A stretch of DNA of 59,945 nucleotides. It comes from Gammaproteobacteria bacterium (GTDB lineage: Bacteria > Pseudomonadota > Gammaproteobacteria > SZUA-152). Below, one piece after another: positions 53,712-59,945 of the stretch. The notes under the pieces were generated by a model. It was given only the letters and a program-made list of their open reading frames with translations, ran no database searches and was not told the origin of the DNA. Both the position numbers and the translations under genes were made by a program. Every line of letters begins with the position of its first letter. Positions within the stretch are counted from its first letter, which is position 1. Location: positions 1 to 59,945 of the forward strand of contig JAKIUF010000026.1 of NCBI GenBank assembly GCA_021647705.1, written 5' to 3'.

Positions 53712-53760
53712 GTAGGGTGGAACAAGCGCAGCGGTTCCACCAAATGGGAAAGAGACATAT
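53712..53760 (+). repeat. Solo end of the GTAGGGTGGAACAAGC family
   Basis: A third, one-ended copy: GTAGGGTGGAACAAGC, then CGGTTCCACCAAATGGGAAA. The right end is missing; the sequence breaks off into an interrupted reading frame. Confidence 0.75.
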
Positions 53761-53769
53761 TTAAAATAT

Positions 53770-53943
53770 ATGTCAGAAGATACGGCTATCTTTGAACATT
53801 TTTAGATCATTGATAAAAATGCATTCAGTGCAACCATTCAGAATGGTGTTGTGACCATCGATATTGCTCATCATCGACTTCAATTTATTTATCAGACTCC
53901 GGCGGCCTTCTCCAAAATCAACATGCTCAATTTACTTCGATAG
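53770..53943 (+). pseudogene. Short interrupted reading frame (remnant)
   Basis: A frame of 57 codons from ATG 53770 to TAG 53941, with an in-frame TAG at codon 12 (53803). The part after it (NAFSATIQNGVVTIDIAHHR and onward) has protein-like composition. I do not recognise the family. It adjoins a solo repeat end and is probably the tail of a gene broken by that element. From here to 54075 nothing else is seen. Confidence 0.35.
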
Positions 53944-54075
53944 CGTCTTATCAAAACCAAGAAGAAGTCACAGTTACCGTTAGACAAAATACGGACACGA
54001 CGCGTTGAATTATAAAAACTTTGAGAGTTAGAATTCCCCGCTCCCTCTCAGGAATAAAACAACCGCAAAAACACA

Positions 54076-56340
54076 CTACCGCCCTGCCCGCACCAACCCA
54101 CCCAGCCCTGCATCCTCTAGCGCAGTGTTGAGAAAATGACGCACTAAATGCGCATACTCAAAAGTCAGCGCTTCTTTCAATAACATGCGTGCTTTACGCC
54201 GGGTAAACGTACGAATTACCCATTTAACACGCGGTAAGTTGGCGGCACTCATGCTGAGGTTATTGACTCCCATACCTAACAATAAAATAACGGCTGCGGG
54301 ATCACCGGCCATTTCACCACAAACACTCACTGGGGTTTTTTCATCTTTTGCGCCTTCTACAATTTGTTGTAAGGCGCGTAGCACAGCAGGGTGCAGCGAG
54401 TCGTATAAATTAGCCACACGGGCATTATTACGATCCACAGCTAACAGGTATTGAGTGAGGTCATTGGTACCTACGGAAATAAAATTAACCCGTCTCGCCA
54501 GTTCTCGCACTTGATACACTGCTGATGGCACTTCAATCATTACACCAACATGGGGCATGTTGATATTGACGCCTACATCAATCAGTTCTTGATGGGCACG
54601 ACGCAGCAGGCGCAGGGCGTCATCTACTTCGGCAACGCTGTTGATCATCGGGAATAACAAGTTCATGTTACTCAAGCCGACACTGGCGCGCAGCATCGCG
54701 CGCAATTGCACCAGAAAAATTTCCGGGTGATCAAGACTGATGCGGATACCTCGCCAGCCCAGAAACGGATTGTCTTCTTCGATGGGGAAATAGGGCAGCA
54801 TTTTATCGCCGCCAATATCCAGAGTACGCAGTGTCACTGGCGCGGGTGAAAAGGCTTTCAGCACTTGCCGGTAAATTTTGCATTGCTCATCTTCACCGGG
54901 AAAACAGTCGCGGATCATAAAAGGAAATTCAGTACGGTACAGCCCTATGCCTTCTGCACCGCTTTTTAATGAGGGTTTCACATCTGCCAAGAGGCCACTG
55001 TTGATGTACAGTGGAATACCCACATTGTCAGGAGTGATCGCAGGCTTGTCGCGCAATTCGAGCAGTTCTTTTGACAGTTCTGCTTCTTCGCGCAGCAGGT
55101 GTTTGAATTCGCCCCGCACCGTAGATGATGGATTGATAAAAATACGTCCGGTGTAACCGTCCACAATAATGCTGCGCCCATCGATATGGTTCACCGGCAA
55201 TTCATTCACACCCATGACGGCCGATACACCCATGGCTCGCGCTAATATGGCGACATGCGACGTTTGTGAGCCACGCCGGGATACCACGCCTGCCAGTCGT
55301 TTAACCGGTACTTCGGCCAACATGGATGCGGTAATTTCATCCCCCACCAAGACGGTACGAATCGGAAACTTTTTCGGTTTTGGCGGTTCCTGAGAGCGCA
55401 GTTTTTCAAGGATACGACGGCCCAGGTCGCGCACATCTTCTGCACGTTCGCGCAGGTAATCGTCTTCCATGGCATCAAAGGCACGCATATGCTCGGCGAT
55501 GGTGTCACGCAGAGCACCAGCAGCCCAGTTACCCTGTTTAATACGTTGGATCACTTCGTCGGAAATGCCGGGGCCTTCCAGCATCAATAAATAAGCATCA
55601 AACAATACACGCTCTTCGGCGGGTAATACTTCGGTCATGCGCTTTAACATGGACTGGATGTCTTTGCGCACGTCTTTGACGGCTTTTTTAAACAGACTGA
55701 CTTCGGCTTTCACATCATCTGCAACACGGTCGGGGATGACTTCCAGGTTTGTCGATGTAAAGTTGACGACGGCTGTGCCAATGGCGACACCGGGTGCTCC
55801 CGGTTGCCCTTGCAGAGGAGCGGCACTTTGTGAGCGGGAGCGCAAGCCGTCAATGCCACCACTGGCTTCAGCGTGAGCAATGGCTCCTGCCAGTTGTGCT
55901 GCAATGGTCACCAGGAAAGTCACTTCGTCTTCACTGAAATGTTTTTTGCCGTGACGTTGCACCACGAGCACACCCTGTAACTTACGATGATGAATAATCG
56001 GCACGCCCAAAAAGGCGTGATAACGCTCTTCACCGGATTCGGGAAAATATTGATAACGTGGGTGCATGGGGGCGTCATCGAGATTCACAAGTTCTGCCCG
56101 CTCACCCACCAGGCCAATAAGCCCCTGGTTTCTTTTCAGGCGCACCATGCCCACTGCTTCATCATTCAAACCATCGCTGGCCATCAGGACATTTTCATTC
56201 TGCACTTTGTCTGTCATGTACACTGAACACACATCAACCGCCATGGCATTTTTGACGCGCAACACAATCACTTCCAGTGCCTGATTCAGGTCTTTGGCAA
56301 CGGTGACTTCCTGGATAATACGCCGTAACGTATTCAGCAT
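54076..56340 (-). CDS. ptsP: Phosphoenolpyruvate-protein phosphotransferase PtsP (EI-Ntr)
   Basis: A 754-residue enzyme I paralogue of the nitrogen-related PTS. Residues 1-165 are a GAF domain; from about 175 the PTS enzyme I part follows. His362 in GSQTSHVAILARA is the phospho-acceptor. GIGLYRTEFPFM, LRTLDIGGDK, GWRGIRISL and the SVGTNDLTQYLLAVDR segment form the PEP-binding barrel, and VCGEMAGDP holds the catalytic cysteine. It passes phosphate from PEP to NPr and then EIIA-Ntr. It lies 126 bp after rppH on the same strand, the usual gammaproteobacterial order. AGGAGCT precedes the ATG at 56340. Confidence 0.97.
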   Translation of the reverse strand: MLNTLRRIIQEVTVAKDLNQALEVIVLRVKNAMAVDVCSVYMTDKVQNENVLMASDGLNDEAVGMVRLKRNQGLIGLVGERAELVNLDDAPMHPRYQYFPESGEERYHAFLGVPIIHHRKLQGVLVVQRHGKKHFSEDEVTFLVTIAAQLAGAIAHAEASGGIDGLRSRSQSAAPLQGQPGAPGVAIGTAVVNFTSTNLEVIPDRVADDVKAEVSLFKKAVKDVRKDIQSMLKRMTEVLPAEERVLFDAYLLMLEGPGISDEVIQRIKQGNWAAGALRDTIAEHMRAFDAMEDDYLRERAEDVRDLGRRILEKLRSQEPPKPKKFPIRTVLVGDEITASMLAEVPVKRLAGVVSRRGSQTSHVAILARAMGVSAVMGVNELPVNHIDGRSIIVDGYTGRIFINPSSTVRGEFKHLLREEAELSKELLELRDKPAITPDNVGIPLYINSGLLADVKPSLKSGAEGIGLYRTEFPFMIRDCFPGEDEQCKIYRQVLKAFSPAPVTLRTLDIGGDKMLPYFPIEEDNPFLGWRGIRISLDHPEIFLVQLRAMLRASVGLSNMNLLFPMINSVAEVDDALRLLRRAHQELIDVGVNINMPHVGVMIEVPSAVYQVRELARRVNFISVGTNDLTQYLLAVDRNNARVANLYDSLHPAVLRALQQIVEGAKDEKTPVSVCGEMAGDPAAVILLLGMGVNNLSMSAANLPRVKWVIRTFTRRKARMLLKEALTFEYAHLVRHFLNTALEDAGLGGLVRAGR

Positions 56341-56448
56341 GCATAGCTCCTGAGGGGCACTATTTCAGATTAAACAATCAGGTTAAACAAAATGAGTGGG
56401 GCGGTTTGCACAGAGGGGCGATACCCGCAGAAATCTTCCACAGATATA

Positions 56449-56474
56449 TTAAGTAGTAATGCATGACTACTTAA
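56449..56474. repeat. Perfect 9-bp stem hairpin at the end of rppH
   Basis: TTAAGTAGT (56449-56457) and ACTACTTAA (56466-56474) flank an 8-base loop and overlap the rppH stop. No T-run follows on the minus strand, so it is more likely a processing or attenuation structure than a full terminator before ptsP. Confidence 0.55.
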
Positions 56475-57000
56475 TGCTCCGCCGCCCCGGGTATTTTTTT
56501 AATGTTTGTTGTGCTGTATTTTGTTTTAAGGACAAGAGAAAGGGCTCAAGTTCTTTCAATGCCCTACGGTAAACATCCCGTTTAAATGACACCACTTCTT
56601 CCAGTGGAAACCAGTAATCCACCCAGCGCCAGCCGTCAAACTCCGGCTGTTCGCTGACATCCAGACGTACGTCGTCATCCTTGCCGATGAGTTGCAGCAG
56701 ATACCATATTTGTTTTTGACCGATGCACAGTGGCTTGCTGCCATGACGTAAAAACCGTTTTGGCAAATCGTATCGCAACCAGCTCCGGGTCGAGCCCACC
56801 AGCTCAACATGGTCTGATGTCAACCCCACTTCTTCACGCAATTCACGGAACAATGCCTCCTTGCGCGTTTCGTTGGCTTTGATGCCTCCCTGCGGAAACT
56901 GCCAGGCATCCTGTCCTATGCGGCGCGCCCACAGCAAACGTCCCTGCGCATTGCACAGGATAATGCCCACATTTGCCCGGTATCCTTCAGAATCAATCAT
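56467..57000 (-). CDS. rppH: RNA pyrophosphohydrolase
   Basis: A 177-residue Nudix hydrolase that removes pyrophosphate from 5'-triphosphate RNA ends and so triggers mRNA decay. It opens [20 protein letters not shown]; the Nudix box runs from [20 protein letters not shown] through VGL. WAWRIG-like positions ([18 protein letters not shown]) match the family. Its C-terminus is slightly longer than in E. coli. The neighbour downstream is ptsP, a conserved pairing. Confidence 0.96.
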   Translation of the reverse strand: MIDSEGYRANVGIILCNAQGRLLWARRIGQDAWQFPQGGIKANETRKEALFRELREEVGLTSDHVELVGSTRSWLRYDLPKRFLRHGSKPLCIGQKQIWYLLQLIGKDDDVRLDVSEQPEFDGWRWVDYWFPLEEVVSFKRDVYRRALKELEPFLLSLKQNTAQQTLKKYPGRRSIK

Positions 57001-57149
57001 TGGTCAATCAATAACTTAAGCTCACATAAATCCGATTGTTCCACATCCCCTGCTTACCGTGCAAGCGGTGTGAGTTTCCCGCCGTGACACACATTCGTTA
57101 TTATGGCGTCCCATTACACTATACGCACTCAATCCGGGAGAGTTACACC

Positions 57150-57839
57150 ATGAGCCTGGCCATTTTTGATCTGGACAATACCCTGCTGGGGGATGACAGC
57201 GATTACCTGTGGGGCCAGTTTCTGGTACAACAGGGACTGGTGGACGGTGAATTTTACACCCGTGAAAACCAGCGCTTTTATAAAGACTATCAAACCGGCA
57301 GACTCGACATTCTCGAATTTCTGGCTTTCAGCCTGAAACCGCTCAGCGAGCATCCTCGTGAAAAGCTCGATGCTCTGCACCGGCAGTTTATGCAGGAAAT
57401 CATCACCCCGGTGATGTTACCCGCCGCCCGTTTACTGTTGGAAAAACATCGTGCCCAGAATGATATTCTGCTGATTATCACCGCCACCAACAGTTTCATC
57501 ACCGCCCCCATCGCCACCGCACTGGGCGTGGAAAACCTGCTGGCCACAAAACCGGAGATTGTTAATGGCCGCTACACCGGACGAGTCAGCGGCACCCCCT
57601 GTTTTCAGACAGGCAAGGTGGAGCGGCTGAAAACCTGGTTACGCGACAACCAGCAAAACCTGGCCGATAGCTGGTTTTACAGTGACTCACATAATGATTT
57701 GCCACTGCTGGAACAGGTCATCCATCCCGTCGCCGTAGACCCGGATGAGACACTGGCGGATCACGCCAGCGCCAAAGGCTGGCCGATTATCAGCTTGCGA
57801 GGTGAGGTTCCTGCGCCCATTGAAACATGCGCTCCGTAG
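57150..57839 (+). CDS. HAD-IB family phosphatase (SerB-like)
   Basis: A 229-residue HAD hydrolase. Motif I is FDLDNTLL with the nucleophile aspartate at residue 7; motif II is IITATNSF; the motif III/IV region is SDSHNDLPLLE. This layout is that of subfamily IB, which includes phosphoserine phosphatases and similar enzymes found upstream of cobalamin or histidinol genes. Exact substrate unknown. I choose ATG 57150 (preceded by GGGAGAG) rather than an upstream start, because the HAD fold begins here. The stop codon lies in a strong hairpin. Confidence 0.9.
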   Translation: MSLAIFDLDNTLLGDDSDYLWGQFLVQQGLVDGEFYTRENQRFYKDYQTGRLDILEFLAFSLKPLSEHPREKLDALHRQFMQEIITPVMLPAARLLLEKHRAQNDILLIITATNSFITAPIATALGVENLLATKPEIVNGRYTGRVSGTPCFQTGKVERLKTWLRDNQQNLADSWFYSDSHNDLPLLEQVIHPVAVDPDETLADHASAKGWPIISLRGEVPAPIETCAP

Positions 57840-57868
57840 GCTGGGGTGAGGCACGAACCCCAGCCTAC
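57836..57868. repeat. Palindrome GTAGGCTGGGGT between HAD and btuC-like genes
   Basis: GTAGGCTGGGGT (57836-57847) is inverted at 57857-57868 and includes the HAD stop codon. It ends eight bases before the permease ATG, so it may influence read-through or translation of the transporter genes. Confidence 0.75.
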
Positions 57869-57876
57869 GCAATAAC

Positions 57877-58839
57877 ATGAACCCCAGGTTCATTCTCCCT
57901 TTGCTGATCCTGCTCACCCCGCTGAGCCTGCTGCTGGCACTGTCCATCGGCAGCGTGCCTGTGAAACTGAGCGCACTCATCAACGATAGCGATGCACTCG
58001 GTCGCAGTCTGATTCTGGAACTGCGCCTGCCCCGCGCCCTCTCTGCCTTTGCCGTGGGTGGTCTGCTGGCACTGGCGGGTACATTGATGCAGGTCTTGTT
58101 ACGCAATCCGCTGGCCGATCCATACATCCTCGGTATTTCCGGCGGCGCAGCAGTGGGTGCTCTGCTCTCCATGTTACTGGGACTCGGTGTGGGCTGGACC
58201 ACGGGCAACGCCTTCGTGGGAGCGCTGTTATCCATGTTGCTGGTATTCAGTCTGGCCCACAGCCGAGGCAACTGGAGTGCCATGCGCCTGCTGCTCACCG
58301 GGGTGGTGGTCGCTGCGGGCTGGGGGGCTGTCATCAGTTTCATTCTCGCTATTTCTCCGGAACGCGGCCTGCACGGCATGCTGTTCTGGCTCATGGGTGA
58401 TCTTAGTCACGCCCCGCCGCCACTGTGGGGGTTGATCATCACCGGCGCAGGCCTGCTGTTCTGCCTGCCCTTTGCCCGCGACCTCAACGTGCTGGCGCGC
58501 GGCGAATTGACTGCTGCTGCTCTGGGGGTTTCCGTGCAGCGTCTGCGTCTGATGCTTTATGTGGTGGCCAGCCTGCTTACTGCCACAGCAGTCACCATCG
58601 CTGGCAGTGTGGGGTTTGTGGGTCTGGTGATTCCTCACTTATTACGCCTGCTGGGACTTAGCGACCACCGCCGCCTGTTACCTGCTGCCATGCTGGCCGG
58701 TGGCTGCCTGCTGGTACTGGCCGACACCGTGGCGCGCAGTGCACTGGCTCCGCAACAATTGCCGGTGGGCGTAATCACCGCCCTGCTGGGCGTGCCGGTA
58801 TTCCTGTATTTATTGCATCGACGGGGAAACCATTTATGA
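57877..58839 (+). CDS. FecCD/BtuC-family ABC transporter permease
   Basis: A 320-residue inner-membrane permease with about nine to ten helices, of the iron-chelate/cobalamin importer family: LRLPRALSAFAVGGLLALAG, MQVLLRNPLADPYILGISGGAA and SVGFVGLVIPHLLRLL are family hallmarks. It overlaps the ATPase gene by four bases. It probably imports vitamin B12 or a metal chelate; the binding protein and outer-membrane receptor are not in the window, so the substrate is open. Confidence 0.92.
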   Translation: MNPRFILPLLILLTPLSLLLALSIGSVPVKLSALINDSDALGRSLILELRLPRALSAFAVGGLLALAGTLMQVLLRNPLADPYILGISGGAAVGALLSMLLGLGVGWTTGNAFVGALLSMLLVFSLAHSRGNWSAMRLLLTGVVVAAGWGAVISFILAISPERGLHGMLFWLMGDLSHAPPPLWGLIITGAGLLFCLPFARDLNVLARGELTAAALGVSVQRLRLMLYVVASLLTATAVTIAGSVGFVGLVIPHLLRLLGLSDHRRLLPAAMLAGGCLLVLADTVARSALAPQQLPVGVITALLGVPVFLYLLHRRGNHL

Positions 58840-59621
58840 GCCTTCTCTCATTACGCCCCCTTTTGCAAACAAAAGCACTGACTGTGGAAATTGGCGGCAA
58901 AACCGTGTGCCGACAACTCGATATGACAATCAGCATCGGTCAACACTGGGGTTTACTGGGCATCAATGGCATAGGCAAAACCACACTGTTGCACACTCTG
59001 GCAGGACTGCGCACACCCGCTCAGGGAGAAATCAGACTGGACGATGAATTGCTCGGCACGCTGCCACGCCGCACTATCGCGCAAAAAATCGGCGTGTTAC
59101 TACAGGCCGATAACGACGCCTTTCCCGGTACGGTAATGGAGACTGTGCTCAGCGGTCGCCACCCCTGGCTGGGACAATGGCAATGGGAAGGCGAAAATGA
59201 CCGGATGCTGGCACTGGCCGCACTCAGTGACGTAGGGCTGGAGGGTTTCGAACAACGCCAGGTCAACACCCTCTCCGGCGGCGAACGCCGCCGTCTGGCA
59301 CTGGCCACCCTGCTCACCCAAAACCCATGCCTGTTCCTGCTGGACGAGCCCACCAACCACCTCGACCTGCACCACCAGGCGGAGCTGCTGCGGCTTTTGG
59401 GTCGGCTGGCGGAAGAGGGCATCGGCGTCATCAGCGTTTTTCACGACCCCAACCACGCGCTGGCGGCGGGCCAGGCGCTGCTCCTCGACCGCGGCCGGGT
59501 GGCCGCCGTGGGCGGCGCGGTGGAGGTGGTGACCGGCGCGGCCTTCGCGCGGGTCTACGCCGGCGACGTGCGGGTCTTCGTGACCCCGGAGGGCGTGGCG
59601 GTGCTGCCGCGCTGGCCTTAG
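58836..59621 (+). CDS. ABC transporter ATP-binding protein (BtuD/FepC-like), compositionally chimeric
   Basis: A 261-residue ATPase partner of the permease. Walker A is GINGIGKTTLL, the signature LSGGERRR and Walker B FLLDEPTNHLDL, with the switch histidine in VFHDPNHAL. All motifs are intact and the frame is continuous. Base composition is not: by hand count a 60-base line at 58861 is about 48% GC, lines at 59161-59460 are 62-67%, and line 59461 is 87%, after which 75% is typical. Codons change to nearly all G/C-ending. The gene may be a recombinant or an assembly join between two organisms within the conserved motif region. Confidence 0.85.
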   Translation: MSLLSLRPLLQTKALTVEIGGKTVCRQLDMTISIGQHWGLLGINGIGKTTLLHTLAGLRTPAQGEIRLDDELLGTLPRRTIAQKIGVLLQADNDAFPGTVMETVLSGRHPWLGQWQWEGENDRMLALAALSDVGLEGFEQRQVNTLSGGERRRLALATLLTQNPCLFLLDEPTNHLDLHHQAELLRLLGRLAEEGIGVISVFHDPNHALAAGQALLLDRGRVAAVGGAVEVVTGAAFARVYAGDVRVFVTPEGVAVLPRWP

Positions 59622-59632
59622 GAGGTGTGCGC

Positions 59633-59945
59633 ATGCGCGGAAGTCTGCGGGCGACGGGCAACCTGCTCGTCGTCGACCTGGGCGAGGTGAAGCGGCTGGT
59701 AACCGAGGGCGGGCCGCGGCGGGCGCGTTACGTGGCGGTGGTCCGGTCGGAAAGGGGGCGCGCCTGCACCCGCGCCGGCACGAACCGCTTCGGGCCGCTT
59801 TTGATGCGCCACGGCCTGCCGCCGGGCGAGGTGCTGGTCTACGCGACCACGGCCGACACCCTCGACTTCGAGATCGTCGGGCGCGAGGTGCGCGTGGGCG
59901 GGGTGGCCATCTATCCGGAGGGGCCGCCGGAGATCGTGAGCACCC
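59633..59945 (+). CDS. Partial hypothetical protein in GC-rich segment
   Basis: A frame of at least 104 codons that is open to the right edge. The ATG at 59633 is preceded by AGGAGGTG, an excellent ribosome site, and follows the ATPase stop by 11 bases. It begins MRGSLRATGNLLVVDLGEVK and continues with RYVAVVRSERGRACTRAGTN. I do not recognise a family. It belongs wholly to the GC-rich section (about 75%), so it may come from a different genome from the rest of the window. Confidence 0.7.
   Translation, partial: MRGSLRATGNLLVVDLGEVKRLVTEGGPRRARYVAVVRSERGRACTRAGTNRFGPLLMRHGLPPGEVLVYATTADTLDFEIVGREVRVGGVAIYPEGPPEIVST

Noticed and set aside
59431..59812. Minus-strand frames in the GC-rich end
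   Set aside because: They are GC-driven antisense frames to the ABC ATPase and the partial gene with a strong ribosome site; arginine/proline-rich composition is typical of such shadows.
1..59945. CRISPR array
   Set aside because: Repeats found are dispersed palindromes or protein-coding TPR units; none shows regular spacers between identical direct repeats.
1..59945. PEP-CTERM target proteins for the exosortase
   Set aside because: No predicted protein here ends with a PEP motif, a hydrophobic helix and basic residues.

Overview
The window looks like a chromosomal stretch of a gammaproteobacterium with moderate GC. The rppH-ptsP gene order, a BtsS/BtsR-type pyruvate two-component pair, HemL and an exosortase A (PEP-CTERM) locus all fit that group; I cannot name a genus. 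No rRNA, tRNA, CRISPR array, integrase or intact transposase was seen. Many short palindromic or TIR-bearing dispersed repeats fill the intergenic spaces.

Layout. 1-4645 (minus): part of an exosortase A envelope/exopolysaccharide locus (PLP decarboxylase, two glycosyltransferases, XrtA fused to an EpsI domain). 4646-6114: long gene-free spacer with a palindromic repeat. 6115-11506 (plus): BtsS/BtsR-like kinase and LytTR regulator, a two-site LytTR operator, then two NRAMP-fold transporters that lack the usual metal-binding motifs. 11653-16363: ankyrin protein, hemL, an RND adaptor, a small ORF and a secreted protein with a 12-C tract. 16666-32435: a complete DNA phosphorothioation defence island. 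DndBCDE (plus) make the modification and DptFGH (minus) restrict unmodified DNA; both are fired from one 93-bp divergent promoter region. A large Dnd-associated methyltransferase-like protein with an internal duplication and an M15-peptidase-like tail ends the minus arm. 32652-38266: a NaChBac-type sodium channel with a decayed partial second copy nearby, a repeat-rich spacer, a periplasmic protein, an APC permease and a PsiE-like protein. 38267-48645: an orphan RND permease, a DUF3015 protein, a three-gene envelope operon (DUF4105 protein, alpha/beta-hydrolase lipoprotein, zinc protease/propeller/barrel) and a small C39-like protein.

48885-54000 is a second accessory zone. It holds a translationally coupled pair made of a small two-helix membrane protein and an NLR-like STAND NTPase with TPRs. 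The two share a short G-D-x-N motif, which suggests a nucleated effector-sensor immune pair. Next come a Tse2-like toxin tip with a putative immunity gene, a response regulator without a DNA-binding domain, a DUF6471 protein and repeat elements. 54076-59621 returns to core genes: ptsP, rppH, a HAD phosphatase and a BtuCD-type ABC transporter.

The last 500 bases change abruptly from about 50-65% to 75-87% GC inside the ABC ATPase gene, next to its conserved Walker B region. This could be recombination or a chimeric assembly join. An extra partial gene (59633-59945) lies in the GC-rich part.

The most promising candidates for undescribed biology are the coupled STAND/two-helix pair, the duplicated methyltransferase/M15-like Dnd protein, and the BtsSR-linked NRAMP-like carriers.
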